Shown here: positions 31,794-40,841 of the stretch, in pieces
How the letters are laid out: each line of letters begins with the position of its first letter
How positions within the stretch are numbered: the first letter of the stretch is position 1
Assembly (NCBI GenBank): GCA_017408825.1
Contig: JAFQTX010000034.1
Span: forward strand, 1-45,750
DNA length: 45,750 nt
Direction: 5' to 3'
Source of the DNA: Alistipes sp.
GTDB lineage: Bacteria > Bacteroidota > Bacteroidia > Bacteroidales > Rikenellaceae
Program-made: the position numbers and the translations under genes
Notes under the pieces: generated by a model
Seen by the model: only the letters and a program-made list of their open reading frames with translations
Databases searched by the model: none
What the model was told of the DNA's origin: nothing

Positions 31794-34145
31794 ATGAAAC
31801 ACGTAAAACTACTACTATCTACCATTATGCTCGCCTCCGTGTCTCTATCACTCTCGGCTCAGGAAGTCGCACCAGCAATCCCTCGTGATAGCAAGATCGA
31901 GCGCAGGGTAGAGAAGATACTCAAGGGTATGACCCTCGAGCAGAAGGTTGGACAGATGGCCGAGCTGGGCATCGATATGTTTGGCAATAGCGTAACGGGC
32001 GTTGCCGATGACAAACAGTTTGTTCTCAAGGAGCAAGTGCTCGACGAGGTAGCCAAAAGATATATGTTTGGCTCGGTGCTTAATGCTCCGGGCAAGGCTC
32101 TTAGGGCTGAGGAGTGGAACACGCTTATCGAGAAGATAAATGCTGTGTCGCTGAAGTATACGGGACTTCCTACGCTATATGGCATCGATGCTATTCACGG
32201 TGCTACCTACACATGGGCATCGCCGCTCTTTCCTCAGGAGGTGAATGCTGCGGCGTCGTTCAACCGTGCTATGGTGCGCCAGATGGCTGAAATGACAGCC
32301 TATGAGGTGCGTGCAAGCAATATTGCCTGGACCTACTCACCTACGCTCGACCTTGGTCGCAAGGCGTCGTGGCCACGCCAGTGGGAGAGCTTCTCGGAGG
32401 ATGCCTATCTGACTGCCGAGTTAGCTCGTGAGATGGTGCTCGGCTACCAGGGTGACGATCCCAATCATATCGACCGCTACCATATCGCATCGTGTCCAAA
32501 GCACTATATGGCCTACGGAATGACCAACTCGGGGCAGGATCGTACGCCAGCATATGTCTCTATCGCCGAGCTTCGTGAGAAGCACTTTGCGCCATTCAAG
32601 GCTGCTATTGAGGCAGGTGCGCTGTCGATTATGGTGAACTCGGCATCGGTAAACGGCATTCCCACACACGCCGACTATGAGCTGCTCACCGTATGGCTTA
32701 AGGAGGGACTTAACTGGGATGGTATGATTGTTACCGACTGGGCCGACATCACCAACCTATATACTCGAGAGAAGATTGCGGTGGACTATAAGGATGCTAT
32801 ACGTCTGGCTATCAACGCAGGTGTCGATATGTCGATGATTCCCTACGACGTAAACTTCTGCCCACTGCTCATCGAGCTTGTAAACGAGGGTAAGGTGTCG
32901 ATGGAGCGTATCGACGATGCTGTACGCCGCATCATTCGTATGAAGATCCGTCTTGGTCTGCTCGACACCCCTAATACCTACCTCAAGGACTACCCAAAGT
33001 TCCAGGGTGAGGAGATCCGTCAGGCGTGCTACGAGGCTGCAACAGAGTCTATTACGCTGCTAAAGAACGAGGATGACATCCTTCCGCTCAAGGCCGATAC
33101 ACGTGTTCTTGTTGCGGGTCCTAATGCCGATCGTATGCGCCCGCTGTGTGGTGGTTGGAGCTACTCTTGGCAGGGTGATATCGTGGATAAGGTGCTCCCC
33201 GATGGCGTTACCTTTGTCGATGCTATACGAGCCATCGGTGGCGATAACGTAACATATGTTGCGGGTGTCGAGTATGCTTCGGAGGGTCACTTTGCTGAGG
33301 AGTGCAATATAGATATTGAGGTTGCAAAGGAGGCTGCCAAGGATGTAGACGTGGTGGTGCTCTGTATCGGTGAGAACTCATACTGCGAGACTCCAGGCAA
33401 TATCAACGAGATGGCCCTCTCGGAGAACCAGCAGCAGCTGGCCAAGGAGCTTATCGCCACTGGCAAGCCTGTGGTCGTTGTGCTCAATGAGGGCCGTGGT
33501 CGTCTCATCTCGTCGTTTGTCGATGACACTGCTGCTGTTGTTCATACCTATCTCCCAGGTACAGAGGGTGCTCGAGCTCTTGCCGACATCCTATACGGCA
33601 AGGTTAATCCTTCGGGTAAGTTGCCATATACCTACCAGAAGTACTCTAACGCTATGACAACCTACGACCATAAGGTGTCGGAGAGCGTAGGTACTATGGA
33701 GGGTGCTTACGACTACAATGCCGTGGTATCTGTGCAGTGGGCCTTTGGCTATGGTCTATCCTACACCGAGTATGAGTATAGCAACCTACGCATTGTTGAG
33801 GGTAAGGAGTTTAAGGCGGGTGACAGCATCCGTATAGCTGTGGATGTTAAGAATGTCGGCAAGCGTGATGGCAAGGAGAGCGTACTACTCTTTATCAACG
33901 ACGATGTAGCCTCGATAGTCCCCGACGCACGCCGTCTGCGTGACTTTGACAAGGTGGCCATCGCTGCGGGTGAGAGCGTAACAGTAGAGTTTGAGGTTAG
34001 AGCCGAGGAGTTGGCTATGGCGGCAAACGATGGTAAGTGGCATCTGGAGGAGGGTACGTTCACTGTGCAGTGTGGCAACCTTGTTGAGAGTATCACCTGT
34101 ACCGAGACTGCACACCTCGGCTATAATATACGATACGAGAAGTAG
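31794..34145 (+). CDS. GH3 beta-glucosidase-like enzyme, secreted
   Basis: 783-residue GH3 enzyme with a signal peptide (cleavage after LSLSAQ near residue 23). The N-terminal barrel has KH at 236-237 and the nucleophile Asp315 in MIVTDWADI; the alpha/beta sandwich and the C-terminal fibronectin III-like domain (from about 680) complete the BglX-type three-domain layout. It should remove beta-linked glucose or xylose residues from oligosaccharides in the periplasm. Together with the GH29/DUF4091 pair it marks a glycan-utilisation cluster, although no SusC/D pair is seen in the window. Confidence 0.93.
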   Translation: MKHVKLLLSTIMLASVSLSLSAQEVAPAIPRDSKIERRVEKILKGMTLEQKVGQMAELGIDMFGNSVTGVADDKQFVLKEQVLDEVAKRYMFGSVLNAPGKALRAEEWNTLIEKINAVSLKYTGLPTLYGIDAIHGATYTWASPLFPQEVNAAASFNRAMVRQMAEMTAYEVRASNIAWTYSPTLDLGRKASWPRQWESFSEDAYLTAELAREMVLGYQGDDPNHIDRYHIASCPKHYMAYGMTNSGQDRTPAYVSIAELREKHFAPFKAAIEAGALSIMVNSASVNGIPTHADYELLTVWLKEGLNWDGMIVTDWADITNLYTREKIAVDYKDAIRLAINAGVDMSMIPYDVNFCPLLIELVNEGKVSMERIDDAVRRIIRMKIRLGLLDTPNTYLKDYPKFQGEEIRQACYEAATESITLLKNEDDILPLKADTRVLVAGPNADRMRPLCGGWSYSWQGDIVDKVLPDGVTFVDAIRAIGGDNVTYVAGVEYASEGHFAEECNIDIEVAKEAAKDVDVVVLCIGENSYCETPGNINEMALSENQQQLAKELIATGKPVVVVLNEGRGRLISSFVDDTAAVVHTYLPGTEGARALADILYGKVNPSGKLPYTYQKYSNAMTTYDHKVSESVGTMEGAYDYNAVVSVQWAFGYGLSYTEYEYSNLRIVEGKEFKAGDSIRIAVDVKNVGKRDGKESVLLFINDDVASIVPDARRLRDFDKVAIAAGESVTVEFEVRAEELAMAANDGKWHLEEGTFTVQCGNLVESITCTETAHLGYNIRYEK

Positions 34146-34176
34146 TAGATCATAGACACTATAACGACTTATAGGC

Positions 34177-34518
34177 ATGGAGATAGTAAATCTTTTGCAG
34201 TGCCGCCACCGTTCAGAGCTTCGTCGCTGGTTCGAGACAAACCACGCCACTGTGCGTGAGTGTTGGGTGATTATGTCGCGTGCGAAGCACCCCGAGGATG
34301 GAGTATTACCATATCTTGATGTGGTTGAGGAGGCGTTGTGCTTTGGGTGGATCGACTCCACGCTGAAACGCTTGGATGATGGCCGCTTGGCGCAGAGACT
34401 ATCGCCACGGCGTCGTGGTAGCCATTGGACAGAGCTTAACAAGCAACGTTGTGAGGACCTTGAGCGTCGAGGTCTTATGACCAACGCTGGCAGAGAGGCC
34501 CTTGCAAGGGCAAAATAG
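34177..34518 (+). CDS. YdeI/OmpD-associated family protein, short form
   Basis: 113-residue protein that matches the N-terminal half of YdeI-like proteins: CWVIMSRAKHP, EEALCFGWIDSTLKRLDDGR, the RLSPRRRGSHWTELN motif and the LERRGLMT.AGREALA turn. Family members are usually ~190 residues with a C-terminal helical half; here the gene ends at the AREAL turn and the next gene begins 24 bp later. It is therefore either a natural short form or a C-terminally truncated copy. Function is unclear in general (bacteriocin resistance was proposed for related proteins). Confidence 0.75.
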   Translation: MEIVNLLQCRHRSELRRWFETNHATVRECWVIMSRAKHPEDGVLPYLDVVEEALCFGWIDSTLKRLDDGRLAQRLSPRRRGSHWTELNKQRCEDLERRGLMTNAGREALARAK

Positions 34519-34542
34519 CAAGAGAGAGGAGATTGTATAGGT

Positions 34543-35094
34543 ATGGATAGCTTAGATATAGCAGTGCGTGAAGCACGTAGTGAGGATGCAGGGTTGATTG
34601 CCGAGGCGGTGTGTATGGCCGTGGGTTACGACTCAGCACATCCGTTATACACCGTGTTTAAGACTCTTGCCCAGCGTGAGGAGTCGCAATACAGCTATCG
34701 TAATACACTTGTTGCCGAGGTTGATGGAAGAGCTGTTGCGGCACTTGTGGGCTATGACGGAGCACTTCTCAAGCAGCTGCGTGAGCCAATCTTCCCGCTA
34801 CTCGAGGAGCATCTTGGCCAGGTACCTACAATCGAGGATGAGACACAAGAGGGGGAGTTCTACCTTGACTCGCTGGGAGTATTACCCGAGTATCGAGGGT
34901 ATGGTATTGGACGGAGGTTGATCGAGACTATGACGCAGAGAGCCTTTGAGCGTGGTCACGAGCACGTGGGTCTTATTGTGGACTTCGATAACCCCGATGC
35001 TGAGCGACTATACACCTCGTTAGGCTTTAGGCGTGTAGGAGTCAAACCCTTCCTGGGCCACCAGATGTGGCATATGCAGCGATCAATAGAGTAG
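34543..35094 (+). CDS. GNAT family N-acetyltransferase
   Basis: 183-residue acetyltransferase of the GNAT superfamily. The core is FYLDSLGVLPEYRGYGIGRRLIETM, with the Q/RxxGxG/A acetyl-CoA-binding loop in RGYGIG and the C-terminal HVGLIVDFDNPDAERLYTSLGFRRVG strand-helix block. Acceptor is not predictable from sequence. It lies within a small run of short genes (YdeI-like, GNAT, alkyltransferase-like, HhH) separated by only 2-30 bp and likely co-transcribed. Confidence 0.9.
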   Translation: MDSLDIAVREARSEDAGLIAEAVCMAVGYDSAHPLYTVFKTLAQREESQYSYRNTLVAEVDGRAVAALVGYDGALLKQLREPIFPLLEEHLGQVPTIEDETQEGEFYLDSLGVLPEYRGYGIGRRLIETMTQRAFERGHEHVGLIVDFDNPDAERLYTSLGFRRVGVKPFLGHQMWHMQRSIE

Positions 35095-35096
35095 CT

Positions 35097-35399
35097 ATGG
35101 GCGATATACGTGATAAAGTGTTACACTCTACGGCTATAACCGAGTTTCAGCGGCGGGTCTACATAGCTCTGCTCGATATTCCGCGTGGCACGACAATCAC
35201 CTATGGCGAGCTGGCACGCCGCATCGGATGTCGCAGTGCTCAGGCCGTAGGTCAGGCACTACGGCGTAACCCCTTTGCTCCCGAGGTGCCGTGTCATCGT
35301 GTGGTGGCTGCGGATGGCTCGCTGGGAGGATATAACGGAGGACGTAGTGGCGAGCAGCTCGATATCAAGCGCCGACTGCTCGACGAAGAGCGTAGATAG
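35097..35399 (+). CDS. MGMT-family methylated-DNA-protein cysteine methyltransferase
   Basis: The ATG at 35097 is chosen; it follows the GNAT stop by two bases, and the open frame upstream overlaps that gene. The 100-residue protein is the C-terminal DNA-binding and active-site domain only, with the acceptor cysteine in VPCHRVV and GGYNGG after it. Such short forms (alkyltransferase-like or compact Ogt) directly repair O6-alkylguanine; the Cys is present, so repair is more likely than the Cys-less ATL role. No N-terminal Ada domain is present. Confidence 0.88.
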   Translation: MGDIRDKVLHSTAITEFQRRVYIALLDIPRGTTITYGELARRIGCRSAQAVGQALRRNPFAPEVPCHRVVAADGSLGGYNGGRSGEQLDIKRRLLDEERR

Positions 35400-35422
35400 A
35401 TAAACATCTGATTTAGGGTGCG

Positions 35423-36490
35423 ATGAAACGACTTAGTGCAAGGGATATTGTTGGTGCTGTGGCAATTATCGTTGTCGTAGTGCTCCTCGTGGCGGTGTTG
35501 TGGCGTGCCGAGCCTCGTGTTGAGGCCGATGCCGATAGTGATGTAGTGATTGAGATGGCGGATAGCACTCCGTGCGATAGTGTACACCTTGCTCCGTTCG
35601 ACCCTAATACTGTGGAGTATGAGCAGTTGCGTGCCATAGGTATGAGCCGTCAGGAGGCTGTGTCGTTGCTTAAGTTTCGTGCCTCGGGCAAGGTGTTTCG
35701 TATTGTGGAGGATGTTGCGCTATGTTATGCCATTAGCGACTCGGCATTCAGTGTGTTGAAACCCTATATCACCATTGGTGAGGAGTATCGCATAAAACCT
35801 CGTACGGAGTATAGCCACTCTGGCGGTGGGAGCTACTCGAAGAAGACGCCAACGACAGGCCGTGTTAAGAGCGTGGAGCTTAGTCGTTTCCGTATAGACA
35901 CCGTTACTGTGAAATATTTGCGTGCCACGGGTCTTTTCACTAAGCGTCAGGCCGAGGCTGTAGTTCGTTGGCGTGATCGCAGTGGCTTCCGAGATATGGA
36001 GGAGCTGCGTGCTTGCTACGTCGTTGACGACTCGGTGGCTACGGCACTTGAGCCATATGTAATCTTCCCTGAGCCCGATGCTGCGGATGTCGTCTGCCCT
36101 GTTGAGATTAACAGTGCCGATTCGGCGGCGCTACGTGGCGTTGTGGGTATTGGCGAGAGGAGTGTTGTGGCGATAATCGAGTATCGTGAGCTTCTTGGTG
36201 GCTTCATCTCGGTGGAGCAGCTCGCCGAGATACGTGTCATCACCCGAGATAACTACCTACGCATAGCTTCGCAGGTGTTGTGCGATGCGAACCGTGTTCG
36301 TAGGATGAATATCAATACCGTGTCGGCCGATAGGCTGCGTCTGCACCCATATGTATCGCAATCTATGCTTCGTAACCTGCTGAAACATAGGTCTAAGGGT
36401 CGCACGTGGAAGAGTATCGCCGAGCTTCTTGCCGATGGTGTTGTCAGTGAGGAGGAGGCACAACGCCTTGCTCCCTATCTCGAATTTTAG
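35423..36490 (+). CDS. helix-hairpin-helix repeat protein with N-terminal anchor
   Basis: 355-residue protein with a single N-terminal transmembrane helix (DIVGAVAIIVVVVLLVAVLW) and four helix-hairpin-helix units: around FDPNTVEYEQLRAIGMS, IDTVTVKYLRATGLFT, INSADSAALRGVVGIG and INTVSADRLRLHPYVS. The layout is that of ComEA-related proteins of Bacteroidetes that bind double-stranded DNA at the membrane; a role in DNA uptake is a possibility, not a conclusion. It ends the operon-like run starting at 34177. Confidence 0.85.
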   Translation: MKRLSARDIVGAVAIIVVVVLLVAVLWRAEPRVEADADSDVVIEMADSTPCDSVHLAPFDPNTVEYEQLRAIGMSRQEAVSLLKFRASGKVFRIVEDVALCYAISDSAFSVLKPYITIGEEYRIKPRTEYSHSGGGSYSKKTPTTGRVKSVELSRFRIDTVTVKYLRATGLFTKRQAEAVVRWRDRSGFRDMEELRACYVVDDSVATALEPYVIFPEPDAADVVCPVEINSADSAALRGVVGIGERSVVAIIEYRELLGGFISVEQLAEIRVITRDNYLRIASQVLCDANRVRRMNINTVSADRLRLHPYVSQSMLRNLLKHRSKGRTWKSIAELLADGVVSEEEAQRLAPYLEF

Positions 36491-36515
36491 CTCTGCCTCG
36501 TCGCTGTGCTATCTG

Positions 36516-36788
36516 TTACTTGGCGAGCGAGCGGCTTATTAGCGTCTGCTCCTCGTAGCTCAATGTTTCGAGCCAAGCGTTGGTCTGGGCGCTGATGCTC
36601 TCGGCACTCTCCACATCACCACTCTCCATAGCCTTGCGCATCATCTCGTGGCGGTGCTTAAACGTAGCCACAATATCGTTGTCGATAAGCTCTACGGAGT
36701 GTTGCTTTCTCTTCTCCGAGGCAGGTTGCTCGGCGCAGCTGATGCCAAAAACAATTAGTGTGGCGAGTAGTAGTAGTCTGATATTCAT
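36516..36788 (-). CDS. small lipoprotein of unknown function
   Basis: 90-residue lipoprotein. The signal peptide ends at VFGISC (lipobox GISC, Cys18), after which comes a charged helical domain (KHRHEMMRKAMESGDVESAESISAQTNAWLETLSYEEQTLISRSL). No family recognised. It is separated by 18 bp from the chromate-transporter gene upstream on the same strand and may belong to that operon. Confidence 0.75.
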   Translation of the reverse strand: MNIRLLLLATLIVFGISCAEQPASEKRKQHSVELIDNDIVATFKHRHEMMRKAMESGDVESAESISAQTNAWLETLSYEEQTLISRSLAK

Positions 36789-36806
36789 ATGTTTATGCTT
36801 TGTTCG

Positions 36807-37358
36807 TTACATGATAAACTGGTAGATGACAATCCCCCCGATGCCCGATAACACGATAAGCAGTATGGGGTTTACCTTGAGGTAGGAGGCGACAAGCGTG
36901 GCGGCAAATATTACCCAGCTCCAGCCATCTATGAAGCTCGGAGCGTCGTCGCCCTCGGCGGGGAACATAAGTAGGAGTGCTGCCGAGCCAATCATACCCA
37001 CCACGACAGGGCGCATACCGCCTATAATCCCCTTTACGTAGCGGTTATCTCTGAGGCGCAGGAAGAATATCGTGATGAGCATCATCAGCGTGAGTGCTGG
37101 TAGCGATACGGCGATGGTGGCCACCACTGAGCCCCACACGCCAGCGACCTCATAGCCGATATATGTTGCTGAGTTAATGGCTATTGGGCCGGGTGTCATC
37201 TGCGATATAGCCACGATGTCCGAGAACTCGCTACTCGTTAGCCACTCTCGACCCACCACCACCTCGTTATATATCAGCGAGAGCATAGCATATCCACCGC
37301 CGAAGCCGAAGAAGCCTATCTTTAAGTAGCTTACGAAGAGTTGTATCAACGTACTCAT
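36807..37358 (-). CDS. chromate transporter family protein (second half-type)
   Basis: The ATG at 37358 (MSTLIQLFVSYLKIG) is chosen because it overlaps the upstream stop as ATGA; the frame upstream has no sensible start. The 183-residue product has the ChrA motif GFGGGYAMLSLIYNEVV, then TPGPIAIN and several membrane helices. It pairs with the next upstream gene, which carries the matching half; short ChrA proteins work as a heteromeric pair. Substrate may be chromate or another oxyanion. Confidence 0.9.
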   Translation of the reverse strand: MSTLIQLFVSYLKIGFFGFGGGYAMLSLIYNEVVVGREWLTSSEFSDIVAISQMTPGPIAINSATYIGYEVAGVWGSVVATIAVSLPALTLMMLITIFFLRLRDNRYVKGIIGGMRPVVVGMIGSAALLLMFPAEGDDAPSFIDGWSWVIFAATLVASYLKVNPILLIVLSGIGGIVIYQFIM

Positions 37359-37894
37359 CGCTCCACCCCCTTTCCACGTGCGGCCCATAGCAAGCCTAAT
37401 AGAGCCCCCGCCACCAACAGCCATACTGGCGATATGGCGAAGAGCCACACGGCAAGAGCTGTGGCAGAGGCCACAGCGATGAGTGTCCGGTGCATACCCC
37501 GTGTAAGGCCAAGTATAGGTGCTACGATGAGTGCCACAACAGCGGGGCGCATACCACGAAGGGCAGCATCAACCCACTCATTATCACGAATTTCGGAGAA
37601 GAATATGGCAACCCCTAATATTACGATAAACGAGGGGAGTATCACGCCTAATATTGCCATTAGAGCCCCGAGGAAGCCACGACATTTGTAGCCCACGAAT
37701 ACCGCCGTGTTGAGCGATATAGGTCCTGGGGCGGTCTGCGCCAGGGTGAGCAGATCTATAAACTCTTGCTCGGCAATCCATCCACGGCGTGTTATCACCT
37801 CGTGTTGTATTACGGGTATCATAGCGTAGCCGCCACCAAAGGTGAATGCGCCAATCTTCAGGAACGATAGTAGTATGTCGCCGAGGCGTGCCAT
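37355..37894 (-). CDS. chromate transporter family protein (first half-type)
   Basis: 179-residue partner of the next gene, with FTFGGGYAMIPVIQHEV and TAPGPISLN, and about five membrane helices. Short-chain ChrA proteins are typically encoded as adjacent pairs and act together as an anion exporter; both members are present here with coupled translation (ATGA overlap). It is 3 bp downstream of the methyltransferase gene, but functional relation to it is doubtful. Confidence 0.9.
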   Translation of the reverse strand: MARLGDILLSFLKIGAFTFGGGYAMIPVIQHEVITRRGWIAEQEFIDLLTLAQTAPGPISLNTAVFVGYKCRGFLGALMAILGVILPSFIVILGVAIFFSEIRDNEWVDAALRGMRPAVVALIVAPILGLTRGMHRTLIAVASATALAVWLFAISPVWLLVAGALLGLLWAARGKGVER

Positions 37895-37897
37895 ATT

Positions 37898-38782
37898 TTA
37901 GCGTCTAAAGCGGTAGTATGTGCCAAAAGGTATTGCTTTGAGTGCGCTATCCTCGAAGTAGAGCTCGCCGAGTTGTTCGCTGCGAGGTGCTCCGAAGGCC
38001 TGATGCACAGCCGTGCGGGCAACTATCGACGATAGTCCCATAGAGTATAGGTTGAGTACGAGCATGGCGTTCTCGTTTTCGAGAAGCTCGGCGCAGCACT
38101 CGAGCATACGGCATATATGCTCTTCGAGAATCCACTTTTCGCCATTAGCCCCACGACCATAGGCTGGGGGGTCGAGTATTATGGCATTGTAGCGGTTGCC
38201 ACGGCGCACCTCACGCTCGACAAACTTCATGGCATCCTCCACAATCCAGCGCACGCCATCCAGTCCCGAGGACTCCATATTCTCACGTGCCCACGTCACC
38301 ACCTGCTTTACCGAGTCTACGTGTGTAACATCGCCACCAGCGGCACGTGCTGCCAACGTAGCACCTCCCGTATATGCGAAGAGGTTAAGCACCTTGGGGC
38401 GCTCTATGCCTGCGGAGCGCAGCTCGGTGATGGTGTCGTAGATAAACTCCCAGTTTGCCGCCTGCTCGGGGAATACTCCCACGTGCTTGAACGATGTGAG
38501 TGCCAGACGCAGGCGCAGGTGCATATCCTTATAGTCGAAACTTATCATCCAGCGTGATGGCATCTCGGGCTTTAGTCGCCACTCGCCACGCTCCTCGCTC
38601 TTTGTGTCACGCAGGAATGAGGCATCGGCCTTTAGCCACTCCTTGTCGCCGAGGCTCTTGCGCCATACGGCCTGCGGCTCGGGGCGGCGTACTACGTAGC
38701 GGCCGAAGCGCTCGAGTTTCTCGCCCTCGCCAGTGTCGAGGAGTTCGTAGTCGGGGATATTTGGTGTTAGCTGCTTAGTCAT
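37898..38782 (-). CDS. class I SAM-dependent methyltransferase (RlmI-like)
   Basis: 294 residues from ATG 38782 (MTKQLTPNIPDYELLDTG; a frame extension upstream overlaps the U32 gene and lacks a good start). The methyltransferase core has VLNLFAYTGGATLAA for SAM binding and the catalytic DPPAYGRG, matching RlmI/RlmK-type 23S rRNA methyltransferases and their Bacteroidetes relatives. The N-terminal part has KEWLKADASFL and the RLKPEMPSRW block. It probably methylates rRNA, but specificity cannot be read from sequence. It overlaps no gene; 14 bp separates it from the U32 gene upstream. Confidence 0.85.
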   Translation of the reverse strand: MTKQLTPNIPDYELLDTGEGEKLERFGRYVVRRPEPQAVWRKSLGDKEWLKADASFLRDTKSEERGEWRLKPEMPSRWMISFDYKDMHLRLRLALTSFKHVGVFPEQAANWEFIYDTITELRSAGIERPKVLNLFAYTGGATLAARAAGGDVTHVDSVKQVVTWARENMESSGLDGVRWIVEDAMKFVEREVRRGNRYNAIILDPPAYGRGANGEKWILEEHICRMLECCAELLENENAMLVLNLYSMGLSSIVARTAVHQAFGAPRSEQLGELYFEDSALKAIPFGTYYRFRR

Positions 38783-38796
38783 CGTTGTGTGTTGTG

Positions 38797-40623
38797 TTAT
38801 CGGTTTTCGGAACAATCTATGAGCGACATACGGCACTTCTGGCAGTCAAACTCAAGGCGGTAGCGGTGGCGGCCATGCTCAAGATATAGCCTATCACGCA
38901 GTTTTGCCCCTTGCTTAAGACACTCGCCCATCTCTCGGCGTATGCAGTAGCTCGACTCCATTACCCTCTCGCCACATGTCGTGCGCCACGTGTCGAGACC
39001 CTCGACAATATGCTCCACGCCGTGACGTGTGTAGAATTTGCGAGCGAGCGAGTTTACCACGTTATGCTGTGGCGAGAGCCTACGCTCGGGATAGCGTGCT
39101 GTGCCATCATCAGTGCGTATGTCGTGCTCCAAGCGACGTTCGGCACGTTGCGAGGCGAGCAATGATAGTGCCTCACGACGCATCTCGGCAAGAAGTTTTG
39201 CCGTGGCAAACCACTCGGCACCCTCCACCGTAACGCTTGTTATGCGGAATATGCTGTCGCCACTCTTTGCCATCTGCTCTTGGGCTACCGAGCGCATCTT
39301 CTCTTCGCTCTTGGAGCGCTCTAAGCTCACGCTGCGACGTACCGTAACACTCAGCATCTCGACATCGGTATATTGTGCCACGATGCCATCCTCGCTCAGC
39401 ACCACACGACACTCGGTATCTATGGCACGACGTATGCGGCTACGCTCCACCGACTGTGTGAATTGGTGGTCGTAGTTGCGATACACTTCCATTCCTGGCC
39501 TTATGCCATCTATGCGGTTAGGCTCTATGCTGTTACCTTCGGTGCGGTTTATGTTGCTGCCTATTATGCCGTCGTGCGATATGAAGCATAGACCATCGCC
39601 AGCGTTTAGCTGCGTGCGACTTGCAAGGCGGAAGCTGCGGCGGTCTACGGTTGCCACACACCCCACATACTCGCCTACGGCCTTTGGCGTGAGCCACGAT
39701 GCCACACCCGCTCGCTTGCCGAGGAACATATACTCGCCACCATCACGTGAGAAGCTCTTGCGGGGGTCTGGCGTAAACTCTATCTCGCTACGTCCCACCG
39801 AGGCACGTCGGCAGTCGGGGCGTAGGCTTAGCGCCTCATCAATCTTGCGGCGGTAGTAGCTCACCACATTCTTTATGTAGTTGTCATCCTTGAGCCTACC
39901 CTCAATCTTGAACGACATCACGCCCGCATCTATAAGCTCGCCGATATGTTCCGATAGGTCGAAGTCCTTTACCGAGAGCAGATGTCGGTTTTTTATCAGC
40001 TTCTCGCCACGCTCTGTTGTTAGGTCGTATGTTAGGCGGCAGGGCTGCGAACACTCACCTCGATTTCCTGAGCGTGTCGATTGTGAGCGTGATAGGTAGC
40101 ACCTTCCGCTATGTCCTACGCATATTGCACCGTGTATGAAACACTCGAGGTCTACGGTTGTTGCCCGACGTATGGCACGTATCTCGTCGAGCGAGAGGGC
40201 ACGCTCCAAGATTACACGTGTGAAGCCGCTATCCTCTAAGAATTTAGCACCCTCGGGTGTCATATTGCACACCTGTGTTGAGGCGTGTAACTCTGTGGGC
40301 AGGTTCATCTCACGATAGGCCATATCCTGCACTATGAGACCATCCACGCCACACTCTATGAGCCTCAGTGCAAGACGCTCTGCATCACGCAGTTCGCTCT
40401 CGTAGAGTATTGTGTTTAGCGTCACGTATACCCTCACGCCGAAGAGGTGGGCGTATGCCACCACACGTGCAATATCCTCCGTAGAGTTTGTCGCCCCACG
40501 ACGTGCGCCGAAGCTGCTTGCGCCGATATATAGCGCATCAGCACCGCAGTCTATTGCTGCTACCGCAGCGTTGTAGTCACGTGCGGGACATAGAAGCTCG
40601 ATAATTCGTTTTTTGTCGCTCAT
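38797..40623 (-). CDS. U32 family protein (TrhP/RlhA-type RNA hydroxylation)
   Basis: 608-residue protein of the peptidase U32 family. The barrel begins IIELLCPARDYNAAVAAIDCGADALYIGA, with HASTQVCNM and the signature ECFIHGAICVGHSGRC, followed by SGNRGECSQPCR, whose cysteines likely ligate an iron-sulfur cluster. Relatives TrhP and RlhA hydroxylate tRNA U34 and 23S rRNA C2501, so RNA hydroxylation rather than proteolysis is the better prediction; which RNA cannot be told. A TATCTTTG box ends 4 bp before the ATG, predicting a leaderless mRNA. Confidence 0.88.
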   Translation of the reverse strand: MSDKKRIIELLCPARDYNAAVAAIDCGADALYIGASSFGARRGATNSTEDIARVVAYAHLFGVRVYVTLNTILYESELRDAERLALRLIECGVDGLIVQDMAYREMNLPTELHASTQVCNMTPEGAKFLEDSGFTRVILERALSLDEIRAIRRATTVDLECFIHGAICVGHSGRCYLSRSQSTRSGNRGECSQPCRLTYDLTTERGEKLIKNRHLLSVKDFDLSEHIGELIDAGVMSFKIEGRLKDDNYIKNVVSYYRRKIDEALSLRPDCRRASVGRSEIEFTPDPRKSFSRDGGEYMFLGKRAGVASWLTPKAVGEYVGCVATVDRRSFRLASRTQLNAGDGLCFISHDGIIGSNINRTEGNSIEPNRIDGIRPGMEVYRNYDHQFTQSVERSRIRRAIDTECRVVLSEDGIVAQYTDVEMLSVTVRRSVSLERSKSEEKMRSVAQEQMAKSGDSIFRITSVTVEGAEWFATAKLLAEMRREALSLLASQRAERRLEHDIRTDDGTARYPERRLSPQHNVVNSLARKFYTRHGVEHIVEGLDTWRTTCGERVMESSYCIRREMGECLKQGAKLRDRLYLEHGRHRYRLEFDCQKCRMSLIDCSENR

Positions 40624-40627
40624 AGCA

Positions 40628-40635
40628 CAAAGATA
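40628..40635 (-). promoter_or_regulatory. -7 box of the U32 gene (TATCTTTG)
   Basis: Exact TAnnTTTG on the minus strand, ending only 4 bp before the ATG at 40623. Confidence 0.55.
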
Positions 40636-40660
40636 CTTCTAATTTCTCATTTCTAAAAAA

Positions 40661-40780
40661 GAGGCTGAATAAAAAGTCTATTTTGTCGTTACGCTCGCCC
40701 TCAAAATGCTCATTTACGCTTAGTAAACTCCGCTTTTTCGGGCTTCGCAGGCCTAAAACTACATCTTTTTATTCAACCTC
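40661..40780. repeat. palindromic element A, copy 2
   Basis: 120 bp, nearly identical to 26596-26715, with the same terminal inverted repeats. Flanking sequence after it (ataacaaaa, then a ggaggtg hairpin) is also similar in both places. Confidence 0.9.
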
Positions 40781-40790
40781 ATAACAAAAC

Positions 40791-40814
40791 GGAGGTGACT
40801 AAAAAGTCACCTCC
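40791..40814. terminator. hairpin terminator next to the LRR gene
   Basis: Perfect stem ggaggtgact/agtcacctcc with an AAAA loop; T-rich sequence on the minus strand side of the LRR gene end. Confidence 0.7.
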
Positions 40815-40841
40815 TGATTATATACCTCCTAATTACCAAGT

